A stretch of 64,000 bases of DNA from Trichoplax sp. H2 (taxonomy: Eukaryota > Placozoa > Uniplacotomia > Trichoplacea). The stretch spans positions 119,197 to 183,196 of the forward strand of contig NOWV01000154.1 of assembly GCA_003344405.1 (NCBI GenBank), in the 5' to 3' direction. Of the stretch, positions 38,317 to 50,257 are shown piece after piece (position 1 is the first letter of the stretch; the number at the start of each line of letters is the position of its first letter). A model generated the notes under the pieces. That model did no database searches. It was not told the DNA's origin and saw only the letters and a list, made by a program, of their open reading frames with translations. The translations under genes and the position numbers were made by a program.

Positions 38317-41300
38317 ATGCTCCAGAGGTGCAGCAGCCTTCACAGATTTGCTAGATTCACTGGAATCCGTCAACTGGTAAAGTTTCATTCTTTCTCGAAA
38401 AGCTGTCGTTAATGCTTACATCATGTTGTACTGTACAGAATAATGTACACCTTAGTGTATAACCCATACTGTGAATAAAATATATGTACAGTATATGTAT
38501 ATATAATTATTAATTTATCGTTTACAGTTTACGTTAACGAAAGCAGCTACGCTTTGAAAATCATTTTAAATTATCTGTTTCAAATGATCAGAGTTAGCAT
38601 TGTAACCAATATTTACTGCTTGTAAAAAACATCGACGCTATGAGGCTGTTCTATCTAAGAAGACCATAAATGTCTTGAGCTTCAATTAAACCAACAGGCA
38701 TAACAGTTGTCAATGCAAGTTTATCGACTATAGTCGCGTAATATTACTTTTTGTGACCTCCATTAACAATACTACTGCTTTAACTAATCCTATTTTCACT
38801 GCAGGTTGGTTATGGCAACAAATTCTCGTCAACAGCTACTGAAGGCCAAGCTGAATTTCAGTTATTGGTAATAACAATTCATTCCCTTGCAAACATATGA
38901 ACAGTTATAGTAAATTATATATAAACTTTCTACTGTATTTCGATTACTCACTTTACTATGACACCAATGTAACTAAAAATAGTTGAACTTAGTAAATTTA
39001 CAACACCATCTGCAATTGCATGCATATTTTTCAGTGATATCAAATTGAATAAACAGTCTCGAATTCAATATAGGAAAGTCAATGCAGCGTTTGTCTAGCA
39101 TACTGTCATTCGATTTTACTGGAAGATGTTATCTCTATTGCTTTCAATTGTACGTAGCTTTGCACATGATATTATCACTTTTACATGACGATTTTATCCA
39201 GTAATAGCTCTGGTAAAAACAGTGGGTTATTAATTAAAATTATCTATAAGTCAGCTCTTAATTTGTAGTAATAACGTGACATAATCATCTCAAATTAATT
39301 TCGGTATCGAAAACACTCGCCTGTCATATGGTACCACGATTCATACATAAACGTTAGTAATCATCATACTTTCGCATAGCCATACCAGGTCCACGCTTTA
39401 GAAAATGAATTACCAACAGCAGCAACTATAACACGCAGTGAGGCACTCCAATATTACAAGCAGATGCAAACAATTCGGCGGCTGGAAGTGACAGCTGATA
39501 ACCTATATAAATCAAAACAGATTCGCGGATTTTGTCATCTGTATAATGGCCAGGTATGTGATATATCTATCAAGGTTTTATAACGTAAAATGGAGCGCAA
39601 CGTATGTTCTGGTATCTAATATAAAGAGCATGATACTTCGATATCTCCTAAATAATAGTACCTTTATATTTATATTTAACATCTCATGTTTATATATAAA
39701 AAGAAATTTAATTTACTTCCTGATGCTAAGTTATGCCGGTATTAAGGTTATATACATTTTCATGCCTCTATAATATTCAGGAAGCTTGTGCTGTTGGAAT
39801 CGAAGCCGCAATAACACCAGAAGATAGCATTATTACTGCTTATAGAGCGCATGGTTGGACTTATCTGCGTGGAGTAAGTGTGGAAGGGGTCTTGGCGGAA
39901 TTAATTGGTATGGATTGAGATACGTATAAATATTCAGCCGAAGATAAATCTTACTCTTGAATCTAGATTGTCTTGAGTACAGCGTATTACTGAATGCTCT
40001 TTTCTCCGTATAAACACTATGTAACGACATACACGTATATGTATTTATTTTAGGTCATGAAAATGGATGTGCTCGAGGAAAAGGTGGATCTATGCACATG
40101 TATGGAAAAAATTTCTATGGCGGTAATGGTATTGTTGGAGCTCAGGTACTTGTTGGAAGCGATCATAGTCAGTTTGATACATTATAATTATTTAAGAGTA
40201 CTTGCAAATTAGAAATATTTTGAAATTATCTGCGTACAGGTTCCCCTAGGAGCTGGTATTGCATTTGCTCATAAGTACAACAAAGACAATAAGGTCTGTA
40301 TTACCTTGTATGGGGATGGAGCAGCTAATCAAGGCCAGGTAAGCTGTGGTTTCGCTATGTTCACTCAATGTATTCTTCCTACAAAGCATATTTTCTTGGT
40401 GTTGATTGCTATACGTAGAAATTTGTCTACAAAATTTTATTTGCATTCTTCGTTAAAATAGGTATTTGAGACTTTCAATATGGCCAAGTTATGGAGTCTC
40501 CCATGCATTTTTGTATGCGAAAATAATAAATATGGAATGGGAACATCAGTAGAACGTGCATCTGCTTCCACCGAATACTATACAAGAGGAGATTATATAC
40601 CCGGAATTAGGGTGAGACCGATACACGATATATGGCCTACAAATGATACTGTGAATAAGTTTATGTTATGGTTTTGACCACATACTTTTCTATTAATAAG
40701 GCAAATGGACATGATGTGATTACTGTTAGAGAAGTGACAAAATTTGCGGCTGATTGGTGTCGTAATGGAAAGGTATGTGAATAGTTATAACTGTGACAAA
40801 ATGTACGATAATATTTTTCAGTCTATTCATGTTTTTTGGGTATTGTATTAGGGACCGATTATTATAGAATTAGAAACTTACAGATATAAAGGTCACAGTG
40901 TTAGCGATCCTGGTATTAGGTAATAACGTAGTAACTCCTATAATAAAAACTTTTCGTTGCATAGTAGCATAAGATTTATAAACCCACAAAAGACATTGTA
41001 TTATATTTAACATTTTTAAATAATTTTAAATAGTTACCGCACGAGAGATGAAATTGATCATGTTCGTAAAACGAGTGATCCAATTGCGATGCTAAAGAAG
41101 AAGCTATTAGATAGTAGCCTTGCTACTGAAGATGAAATTAAGGTATCTTATTTACAAAACCGATAACCTCGATTGCTCTAGTCCTGAAATGATGGTACTT
41201 AGGATAGCACAGATATTCTAATTTAAATTCACTACAGTGCTATATTTTGAGCTTGTTAATGTAATAGATGAGCTCAGTCTAATATATGGTCTTCTATTTG

Positions 41301-41520
41301 GCTTCACTACTTTTTCACAAAATGATAATTTACGTGTCCTGCTTGAAAGGGTATCGATAACGAAGTTAAAAATTATGTCAGTGGTGAATTAAAGAAGGCC
41401 CAAAACGGTAAAGAGTTACCCTTAGAAGATCTTTATAACGACGTGTATGTTGGCGATGAAAGTGAAGTCAAAGGATGTGAACCGTTCGCTTATAATAAAT
41501 CAAAAAGTACATTTATGTAA
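38317..41520 (+). CDS. PDHA1: pyruvate dehydrogenase E1 component, alpha subunit (11 exons, 391 aa)
   Basis: This is the mitochondrial matrix enzyme subunit that, with E1-beta and thiamine pyrophosphate, decarboxylates pyruvate and passes the acetyl group to E2 lipoyl domains. Exons are 38317-38376, 38805-38867, 39389-39553, 39781-39907, 40054-40145, 40240-40338, 40462-40611, 40701-40772, 40852-40919, 41034-41142 and 41350-41520. All are GT-AG and phases close to 1176 nt; human PDHA1 is 390 aa. Exon 1 encodes an Arg-rich, acid-free presequence ([14 protein letters not shown]). The core has [32 protein letters not shown] and the TPP/Mg motif GDGAANQG (194-201) to NN (223-224). The three kinase-regulated serines are conserved: S231 in GTSVER, S292 in KGHSVSDPG and S299 in GISYR, which implies PDK/PDP control. 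A polyadenylation signal lies 87 bp after the stop, and GTAC repeats end about 200 bp before the start. Confidence 0.96.
38424..38490. repeat. sparse GTAC palindromes in PDHA intron 1
   Basis: TTGTACTGTACAGAATAATG and TGTACAGTATATGTATAT lie within the first intron of PDHA, continuing the array family into the transcribed region. Confidence 0.6.
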
Positions 41521-41606
41521 CCACTATAGTAAATTAGAAAATGCTATCATTTTTCTATGATTATAAATATATTTGAATCTTATCCGCTTGGTATAATTTA
41601 ATATAA

Positions 41607-41612
41607 AATAAA
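41607..41612 (+). promoter_or_regulatory. polyadenylation signal of PDHA
   Basis: An AATAAA hexamer lies 87 bp beyond the PDHA stop codon, in a run of A and T. Confidence 0.6.
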
Positions 41613-42240
41613 GAAAGCGTAGTTTTTACCTCCAGTGACTGTATTACTAGCGATACAATTTAGTTTGATTTGCAGGTTTTGCTATTTTTAATTGTGACAC
41701 TGAATTCATTAATGATATTATTTACGTTACCCTTGTAAGCGAACTGTTGAAAAGTTTTTAATTCGGATATGATTATAGCATCAAGCTAACTCAGTTCTAT
41801 TGCTGACTGCTTTAATAGTATGCCCTTCAGCAAAGATAATGAATTTATAAGTTATGCAGCTTATTTCAATTTTAACTTTATGAAAATGAATTGAATTCAA
41901 ATACAAATTAGTAAATACAAAATTCATAAGATCTTTTACTGAGTGGTAGATATAAATATTGTCCGGAGCGAAATCAAAAATAATTATATTATCAGCAGAC
42001 AACGCCAATTTATTAAACTGGATACCGCAGATTCTTAAAAATCATAGTGGGATACATGTTGTCTGCGAAAGTGTATCACTCTTGCTAGTCCATCTGTAAT
42101 TCTATACTAAAGGATAGTAGTCGCCTTGCTTACGTCACATCAACGGAAAGCCAGCCATATGGCATAGCAGTACGCGTACGTCTAACCGTAACTATGACGG
42201 GTTTTAAAGCAAATCCAATATGCAGTAAGATGTACAGTAT
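41613..42240. other. short intergenic region between PDHA and EHD-a
   Basis: No exon was recognised. A 75-aa minus-strand open frame at 41781-42008 has no family features. The stretch around 42120-42200 has more CG dinucleotides than the surroundings and probably belongs to the EHD-a promoter. A single TGTACAGTATATAAGTA word occurs near 42231. Confidence 0.5.
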
Positions 42241-42293
42241 ATAAGTACCTATATTTTACTAAGCAGGTTCTCGAGAGCCATTATTCAGCGTCG

Positions 42294-42470
42294 GTAAGTC
42301 TGATGAACTGTTATACAGGCTTACAAATCTTCATGACTTGCCAAGTTACAGTTGATTGTTATCTGTAATTTTTTAGTTCAAGAATTGAAGTTATACGTGT
42401 ATATTGTATATTGCTGATCGATCGATTGGATTAAACATTTCAATTTTTACTAACTGAATTAATTAAATAG
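42294..42470 (+). other. predicted 5' UTR intron of EHD-a
   Basis: The donor GCGTCG|GTAAGT is at 42294. A perfect TACTAAC branch-point sequence lies at 42448-42454, and the acceptor AAATAG ends at 42470, 10 bp before the ATG. The combination of elements is strong although no coding frame tests it. Confidence 0.6.
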
Positions 42471-42480
42471 TAACGCTAAG

Positions 42481-44088
42481 ATGACAGACAGTAATAATAC
42501 ATGGGAGAATTTGCCTGAACCATCGCCAGAAGCCGCTTTAGAAAACTTAAGGGAAGCGTACACTAATAAAGTATTGCCACTAGAGTTATATACTAAATTC
42601 AATGAACTTCATGCCAGACAACTTACTAGTGCAGATTTTGCGACTACGCCATTAATTATGGTGACGGGTCAATATTCAACAGGAAAGACGACATTTATTA
42701 ACTATTTATTGGGCCGTAGCTATCCTGGAGAACGAATTGGCCCAGAACCCACTACCGATAATTTCACTCTAATCACGAAAGGCGACGAAGACCAGCTGCT
42801 GCCAGGTAGTACACTCGTGGTCGATAAAAAAGAACGCTATGGTGGCTTAGCTGAGTTTGGTAATGCTTTCTTAAGAAATTTCGTTTGCTCGAAATGTAAT
42901 TCAAAAGTACTCGAGAATTTAACGATTATAGATACCCCAGGTATTGTTAATGTTGAAGACTATATGCACGGACGTGGATACGAGATGGAAAAAGTTATTA
43001 AATGGTTTGCTATTAGAGCTGATCGGATTGTCTTCTTTTTTGATACACACAAATTTGATTTTGGTGATGAATTCGTTAATGTTGCACGATCACTTGGCAG
43101 ACACATTAAAAAACTGCGCATTGTCATGAATAAAGCTGATTCAGTACAAGAGCAAGATTTAATTCGTGCGCATGGTGCTCTAATGTGGTATTTAACTAAA
43201 ATTATTAAGGCATCCGAAGTACCACGCGTATTCGTCGGCTCATTTTGGGAAGAACCATTGAAGAAAAATGAAAAAAGGGATTATTTTGAAGCTGAAAAGC
43301 TTGATTTATTAGAAGACATACGCTCTCTACCTCGTTATGTTATCTTACGAACTATTAATGATGTCATCGAACGCACAAGGCTTCTTAAAGTTCATACTTA
43401 CGTTCTTGCTTATATTCATAAACATTTACCGTCACGCTTAGCAAATCGAGCCAAAAGAAAGAATGAATTGCTACAAAATATGGCACATATCTATAAAAGA
43501 GTACAAGAGGTATTCAATTTACCTGATGGCGATTTTCCACCAATTGAAGAGATGCAAGCTAAACTATCTAACATTGATGTAAACCGTATACCCCCTTTTC
43601 GATCAAAATTAATGCATCGCTTAGACGAGTTTCTTTTTCTGGATTTACCTGATATTATAAGTCAGGTTCCCAAAGCCAGTGAGACTGTAAGTGGCGGTGC
43701 ATTCGATGGTAATGTAGGGCCATTCCATAAGACTGCGTTGATAGAGGCTTTAGAAGGTACACGTAAAATTCGGTTAACCCGATGGCCAGTCGTACGATAC
43801 AAGAAAGAGTACGATCAGGTATTTGAGACGTTAGATCCTATAAACGGTAAAGTTCATGGTGATGTAGCACGCGAAGAAATGATTAAATCAAGACTATCTA
43901 ATAATCTGCTAGGCCGCATATTTTTGTTGGCTGACGTTGACAAGGACGGCCAGTTAGACATAGAAGAATTTGCTTTGTGTATGTACTTAATTAGAATTAA
44001 GCTAGAAGGCAAAGATTTACCGGAAACTTTGCCCTACGAATTAATACCGCCTAGTCAAAGGAGTGCTTTTAAAGATCTATTTGAATAA
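42481..44088 (+). CDS. EHD: EHD-family dynamin-like ATPase, divergent paralogue (EHD-a, 535 aa, single coding exon)
   Basis: EHD proteins are membrane-remodelling ATPases of the endocytic recycling and caveolar systems. Residues 63-70 form the P-loop GQYSTGKT. IDTPGI is the switch II motif and MNKAD the base-recognition motif. RIGPEPTTD, GALMWYL and VGSFW are family signatures. GPF occurs in the linker, and a C-terminal EH domain from about 445 carries a canonical EF-hand loop DVDKDGQLDIEE. Compared with EHD-b and vertebrate EHD1 it is divergent: the N-terminal MFSW-like segment is missing; the switch II region has NVEDYMHGRGYEM instead of SGEKQR; the stalk tip VFG is RLA; and the conserved EH-pocket Trp is Phe (F481, GRIFLLADVD). 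The coding region has no intron. Its tandem neighbour EHD-b starts 4.4 kb downstream on the same strand. Confidence 0.95.
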   Translation: MTDSNNTWENLPEPSPEAALENLREAYTNKVLPLELYTKFNELHARQLTSADFATTPLIMVTGQYSTGKTTFINYLLGRSYPGERIGPEPTTDNFTLITKGDEDQLLPGSTLVVDKKERYGGLAEFGNAFLRNFVCSKCNSKVLENLTIIDTPGIVNVEDYMHGRGYEMEKVIKWFAIRADRIVFFFDTHKFDFGDEFVNVARSLGRHIKKLRIVMNKADSVQEQDLIRAHGALMWYLTKIIKASEVPRVFVGSFWEEPLKKNEKRDYFEAEKLDLLEDIRSLPRYVILRTINDVIERTRLLKVHTYVLAYIHKHLPSRLANRAKRKNELLQNMAHIYKRVQEVFNLPDGDFPPIEEMQAKLSNIDVNRIPPFRSKLMHRLDEFLFLDLPDIISQVPKASETVSGGAFDGNVGPFHKTALIEALEGTRKIRLTRWPVVRYKKEYDQVFETLDPINGKVHGDVAREEMIKSRLSNNLLGRIFLLADVDKDGQLDIEEFALCMYLIRIKLEGKDLPETLPYELIPPSQRSAFKDLFE

Positions 44089-47000
44089 AATCATCCTTAT
44101 TATCAGCAATAAGCAGCATCAGGCGCACAGTCCTTTAAGCCCGATACCAAGATTAATCATCCCATTAAGATTACATAGAGGATTTATCCTGAAACTGTTT
44201 CTGCTATAAATCCTATCCAGTTTGCATGGCAAATTGGTTTAATCGACCTTTTATTGTAGACGCAACAATGTTATAGCTTTTTCTTCAATCTGCTAATTGT
44301 ACTATATACTACTAATAGCTCTATTTCAACATGTACTTGTGTGCTTTTTTATTCAATTTCAATTGTCGCTATTCTGTATACACTGCAGATAAATTAGTAA
44401 GATTACTATCTTAACTTTTTATTCAGTCCGATGTACTTCAAGTACCAAGTATTTTATTATGACATAAGTAAAAGCTAATCTTGAGTAGATTTATTGATTT
44501 TGTTATAATACGGTTATAAATATTGATATTGCCATCATATAGTAATACCGTTGTATCAACATGTATATTATACTGTTACATTCCACGGAAACTAATGATG
44601 AATATATATTACATAACAGAAGGACATGATTATTATATCTCAACTGATTTTTAACTTAGGTATCGTATCATGGCCTAATCACTATTCGGTGGTACTAGAC
44701 TTTAGAGGTGATTATTAAAAAATCTATCCAAAGTATTTCATCTTCGCTTTCTTTGCATCATCTCATAGTTACATTCCAAATCAAGAAATTATATAAACCT
44801 AGTAGAATAGTCTATTTGATAAAAATCATTATAAACAAGCGTTATTTAACTTCATCATAAGCTTTCAGGCTATGATTTCTCCTTTATTTTGTGCTGTTAG
44901 ATTGAAACAGAACACCATAATTATGATTAGAAGCGACGATAATTAAATTCTATTAATAGCTATTAGCTTTTAATTTAAATTTTCATTTTTCAGCATTGCC
45001 AGTATTAACGGTGTATTCAAACTGCTATATATTGATTTAATGCCTTTGTTACAATACAAACTTAAGCCTTCACTTTTTAGAGTCTTTTAGGGGGTTTCCT
45101 TCAGATTGCACTACTGTTATTGTAACTTCATTTAATGTCTTTACTATATGTTATATGACAAAAACTCAATTATCAACTAATGTTAGCGCAGCTAATGTCA
45201 AAAATAAATCGGATTCGTAATATTACACATAGAGCAACAGACGCTCGTGTTATTTTGGTGAAATACTTTCCTCTATTCTGAATAAATTTAATACTATTTA
45301 TCTAATCATTTCCCTTCGAGAGTGATTATTATCATTAATTATCATTTTGTAAGTGTTTGCTTAACGTAATACTGTATACTTATAGTTAATTTCTTAGACA
45401 TTGCCCGCTGACTTATGTACTGTGATAACGCATTCCAACGATATACCGCATTGCTTCGTTGCACCATCGCAATCATAAACGATTACGTAAATGTAGCAAG
45501 TAAATGGTAATCGATGAACGAACTCTTATGCAACGGGCAGAGAGTTTTAGCTATGAAAAGTTTGTATGCCACCATACTACTCATTGCCGTATGTTCGTAG
45601 TATAGCAAATATCTAGCAGAATTTTTGGTCAATTATTATAAAATGTTTGAATTGTGTTAATCAAGGTCCATTCTTACCCTTCCTGTAAGATGAGCTGCTA
45701 AAACAACGAGCTATGGAGGTTGCAACACGTAGGATAACCCAATATGTATAAGATTGCTTTCCTATTCTTAAATTAGATAAATACATGCGATAAAACTATC
45801 ATCCTAATCTCTAAAAATGAAGTCTTTAGTAAATTATTAGCAATGCTTTGATTATTTCCACTAGTCGCAGACTTATTTAACAATTATATCTTTTAGAATA
45901 CAGCATGTGTACATATGGTAATAATCCTAAATCTCCACAAGTTGATAAATTTGAAATATCTTTGCTTAAATAAGCGCAAACTGAAACCTATCCTTACGCT
46001 ATTTTTGAATTCAAAATATTTAATTCAGAAAATTTTGTAATTCGGCAACAAAGTGAAAGATAGCAGTACCGTTTTTAATGTTCGAATGCAATACCGATAC
46101 GTAACTTTAATAGCAATAGACTTTTTTAAATAAAAAGTGTCGGATTGCCATGACGCTTATATTTCAAAGTATTCGCTTTACTGTGGATATACAATACATG
46201 TGAGAATGAGTAGCGATGTATTGTCATACAATTAAGATTTCAAAATTTTCTTAAGATGATGACAAACCACATTAATTACATGTAACGACGGCAATTTCAC
46301 CGATATTTACACAGAGATTTCAATAGCACCGGTACTTGTAAGCCTTGAAATGTATTGGAGGAATTCCTAACCCGATAACAACATTACAGTATTCCCGTCG
46401 AGAGTTTCTATGAAATTACTAAGTCTATCTTCGATTCTTCTTGAAGTTGTGTAAAACTATTCCTGTTACACCTAAATCTAAAGCTTTAGACTTTAAAGAT
46501 CTGAGAATACGTATAAAGGCAGCTCATGTTCAATATGGTATAATATAACTTTGACAGTTACGTATTTCTTACCGATTTAGTACAGAAAGTATAACTATAA
46601 CGGTTGTTATATGTGATGGAGGTTCGAAGAGTATGATAATGTGGTTTTAGTTGCCATGCAGAGAATTGCACAAGGAGCTTAAGAAAAGAGGATACTTTAT
46701 TATAGATAGTAGTTAGGTACAACGTGATAATTACGGTAGATCAGTGTGGTAGCTAACGTGAGTAAAGTGTGAATACTAACTGTGACTAATAATGCAACTT
46801 AAGAAATCTAAGGTAGAAAACGGCAGTATTTATAGCTATGGCATTAGAACACAAGCAGAGAACATGATTGTAAGATTAGATGCAACATATACCATAACAG
46901 GTTATAGAATAGTAGATGATTGTAGAAAATAGCGAAGACTGTAACAACTAAATGTAGTAAGCCATATTTGAATGTAGAGTGAACAGACTGTAAATGTGTC

Positions 47001-48240
47001 TGTATTTAATCGCAATACAAAATGTCTATGTTTAAGAGTAGATTACAGTTACAGTACAATCCAAATACACTACATTATATTACTATGGTAATTGTCAACT
47101 CTTTATTAAATCACCACAACGTAACATTTGCTATAGTTACCTCAATTTTTTTGATATCGTATACCAAGAACAGTTTCATATAAAATAATTAACATTTTTT
47201 ATATTAGCAAACTTAATCATTTTGGTAGCTATCGCTTCAGTAAGAATCTTAAAATGTAATGCATTAAATGGATGAAAGAATTTCAGAAAACCGTACTTGT
47301 TAACCGTAATTAACGAGACATGATTTGATTAATTCTAGGATTGAAATTTTATCAATAAATATAGCTAACATTAGATAAGCTTTTTTCAATAATAATATTA
47401 CAATTTAATCGAATAAACGGTACTTCTTCTGTTTTGTTATAACAACCGTCAGTAGCTAATGGCTAATCTTCCGAGCAAAAACGATTTAACCTATAAGATT
47501 ACATTAAATTAAGTTCATACCACAATTCACGTACATGAAAACCCAATTATACAAAATTAGCATAATAAAATTATGGAAACCGTCGGTACTTTATGAAACG
47601 CTAAATAAATTCTTTGGTAGGCCTATAATTTATAGAGTATGACTCAGCTAAAGACACAGAATGTATGACTGAAAGCGTAAAAAAGTCTTGCCATGCTTTT
47701 ATAGTGAAAGCAATGTTGATATTACGCTAAAACGCCCAATCTTTATGACAGCATCCATCAAAATAAATAAATCTATGGCCTATAAATAAAGTCTGCAGTC
47801 ATGTATTGAGAATCATGCTATCAAAGTGTACATCTGTGTGGACCGGTCAAAGGTGTATCTTGCATTTACGTATATGTACGATTACATGCATAGATAGATC
47901 CCAAACCTGCGATTTAATATGCTTACAGGTAGTAAGTAGCCTATAAATATTTCCATATTCCTTATATAGTTGCTAATCGGTTTGGAATGAAAGGAAAATT
48001 TCTAAGTAATCCTATTGAAATGATTTTAAGCGTATGGTTAAATAATACTACAATTAAAATAGCACGCTATTTAGAGGCGTAACATTGGATGGTTTTATTT
48101 AATGGTCAATATGCTTCAAAATATAATATCCAATTACAAAACGATGATCATATTCATGTTACCTACCATATGCTAAGACGTGGAGAGTCATACTTTACAC
48201 TTTACGCGTCATCCTAAGGCGAGGATTATAAGTCAACGAA
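44089..48240. other. intergenic region between the two EHD genes
   Basis: About 4.2 kb of AT-rich sequence with no recognisable exon, repeat array or RNA gene on either strand. The final part (about 48180-48270) is less AT-rich and probably contains the EHD-b transcription start. Confidence 0.55.
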
Positions 48241-48270
48241 ACGGGAGCGAAAAGCTTTAGACGATAACAG

Positions 48271-48490
48271 GTAAGAATTTAACGTTTCAATTTTATCTAT
48301 TCGAAAATGTTACAGTAAATAAATCCAATTTAGTGTTTAATTCCATAATAAGATGAAAAGTATTTCAATCAATCCTTAAATCATTAATGATCAATAACCA
48401 TAAATGATTTCACTTATTTTATTTAACGATTTAGTTAAGTGAATTATTATATCCTTCTTTTCTGTTTCTCGATACTTGTCTACAATGTAG
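48271..48490 (+). other. predicted 5' UTR intron of EHD-b
   Basis: The donor GATAACAG|GTAAGA is at 48271. A long pyrimidine tract (around 48451-48480) precedes an acceptor TGTAG ending at 48490, 22 bp before the ATG. The position mirrors the 5' UTR intron predicted for EHD-a, which suggests that the duplication included it. Confidence 0.55.
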
Positions 48491-48512
48491 GTTACTATTA
48501 AAAAAAAGCAGC

Positions 48513-50159
48513 ATGTTCAGTTTCATCAATAGCTCATCAAGGCGTAAAGACGTCGGAAAGAAATATAACAGCGTTGTCGAAGGGCTACAAGGGTTATATA
48601 AAGAAAATATACGCCCGCTTGAAGATTACTACTTCTATTCTGAGTTCTTTTCACCTCCAATTGATCCGTGCGATTTTGAAGCTAAACCAATGGTATTATT
48701 AGTCGGACAATACTCAACTGGTAAAACTACCTTCATCAGATATTTACTTGAAAGAGACTATCCAGGAATGAGAATTGGGCCGGAACCTACTACTGATAGT
48801 TTTGTTGCTGTCATGAGTGGTGATGGTGATCGTATTGTGCCTGGTAACGCTTTAGTGGCTGATCCACGCAAACAATTTCGTGGATTAGGTCGCTACGGAA
48901 CATCATTTCTCAGCCGATTTGTTAGTGCTGAAATGGATAATCCAGTTATCTCCAGCCTAAGTATTATCGATACACCTGGTATATTATCTGGTGAAAAGCA
49001 ACGCAATGCTCGTGGCTATGATTTTGCTGCAGTTCTTGGTTGGTTTGCTGAACGTGTAGATCGCATTATCTTGCTTTTCGATGCTCACAAACTAGATATT
49101 TCAGACGAATTTCATCGTTGTATTAAAGCGCTGGGTAAAAACGATCACAAAATCCGTATCGTGTTAAATAAATCCGATATGGTCGATTATCAGCAACTAA
49201 TGCGAGTTTATGGCGCTCTAATGTGGTCTCTAGGTAAAGTCATTAATACACCTGAAGTAGCACGAGTCTATATCGGCAGCTTTTGGGATCAACCACTACA
49301 ACATGAAGCTAATCGCAAATTGTTCGAAGCTGAACAATTAGATCTATTTGAGGACATTCAAAGCCTACCGCGTAATACTGCTTTACGCAAGCTAAATGAC
49401 TTGATTAAACGGGCCCGACTGGCGAAGATACATGCTTTCATTTTATGCGAGTTAAAAAAAAAGATACCTACAGTTTTTGGCCGCCACCTTAAGAAAGAAG
49501 CCTTATTAAATATGTTGCCTGAAGTCTATAAAATTGTTCAACAGGAGTATAATATTCCGCCAGGTGATTTTCCTGATATTAACGAGTATAAGGAAAAATT
49601 ACGAGTTTTTGATTGGTCTAAAATACCAGCTATGAAGGTTAAAGCTATCGAAAACATTAACAACATGCTACGGAATGAAATACCTAAATTAATGGAAATT
49701 ATGCCAGGCGATGAAGCACCCGAATTTGAAAGAACTGTGCGCGGTGGTGCTTTCTCTGGCTTAGCATACGGTCCCTTTAGATCTTCATTGGCAGGTGGTA
49801 ACCAAGATCGCTCAGCACGTTGGTCTTTAATACATGATAAACTTAAGTACGAACCAATATTTGAATCACTGCAGCCTGTTAACGGTCAAATCAGTTCTGT
49901 GGCTGCTAAGGGTGAAATGTTGAAATCTAAATTGCCTAACAATGTGTTAGGCCGTATCTGGGCCTTGGCGGATATCGATCGTGATGATCAACTTGATGTT
50001 GACGAATTCACGTTAGTCATGCATTTAATACAAGTAAAATTAGATGGGCATGATTTACCCGATAAACTGCCAATACATATGATTCCGCCACAACATCGCA
50101 AAGATCCCAAACCAAATCAAGAAGCTAGTAACGGCATTGCTAATTCTGATAGCAACTAA
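48513..50159 (+). CDS. EHD: EHD-family dynamin-like ATPase, canonical paralogue (EHD-b, 548 aa, single coding exon)
   Basis: This is the closer match to vertebrate EHD1/3/4 over its whole length. It has an N-terminal MFSF start and a P-loop GQYSTGKT (65-72). RIGPEPTTDSF, IDTPGILSGEKQR, DAHKLDISDEF, VLNKSDM, RVYGALMWSLGK, YIGSFW and LPRNTALRKLNDLIKRARLAK follow. The stalk-tip segment IPTVFGRHLKK retains the Phe and basic residues used for membrane insertion. A GPF motif is in the linker, and the C-terminal EH domain retains the pocket Trp (W483 in GRIWALADID). The EF loop DIDRDDQLDVDE has Asp where Gly is usual at position 6. The tail ends in an Asn/Ser-rich stretch. A role in endosomal recycling and ciliary or caveolar membrane shaping is inferred from the family. 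The coding region is intronless. Confidence 0.97.
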   Translation: MFSFINSSSRRKDVGKKYNSVVEGLQGLYKENIRPLEDYYFYSEFFSPPIDPCDFEAKPMVLLVGQYSTGKTTFIRYLLERDYPGMRIGPEPTTDSFVAVMSGDGDRIVPGNALVADPRKQFRGLGRYGTSFLSRFVSAEMDNPVISSLSIIDTPGILSGEKQRNARGYDFAAVLGWFAERVDRIILLFDAHKLDISDEFHRCIKALGKNDHKIRIVLNKSDMVDYQQLMRVYGALMWSLGKVINTPEVARVYIGSFWDQPLQHEANRKLFEAEQLDLFEDIQSLPRNTALRKLNDLIKRARLAKIHAFILCELKKKIPTVFGRHLKKEALLNMLPEVYKIVQQEYNIPPGDFPDINEYKEKLRVFDWSKIPAMKVKAIENINNMLRNEIPKLMEIMPGDEAPEFERTVRGGAFSGLAYGPFRSSLAGGNQDRSARWSLIHDKLKYEPIFESLQPVNGQISSVAAKGEMLKSKLPNNVLGRIWALADIDRDDQLDVDEFTLVMHLIQVKLDGHDLPDKLPIHMIPPQHRKDPKPNQEASNGIANSDSN

Positions 50160-50251
50160 TTCACTTGAATCACTTTTGAAAGTGCTAAATTATCGATAGG
50201 TACGATACCCTTAATTCAGTTTTATTCACATACCTTTTGAAAATTTTTCAC

Positions 50252-50257
50252 AATAAA
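50252..50257 (+). promoter_or_regulatory. polyadenylation signal of EHD-b
   Basis: AATAAA lies 93 bp after the EHD-b stop codon. Confidence 0.6.
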
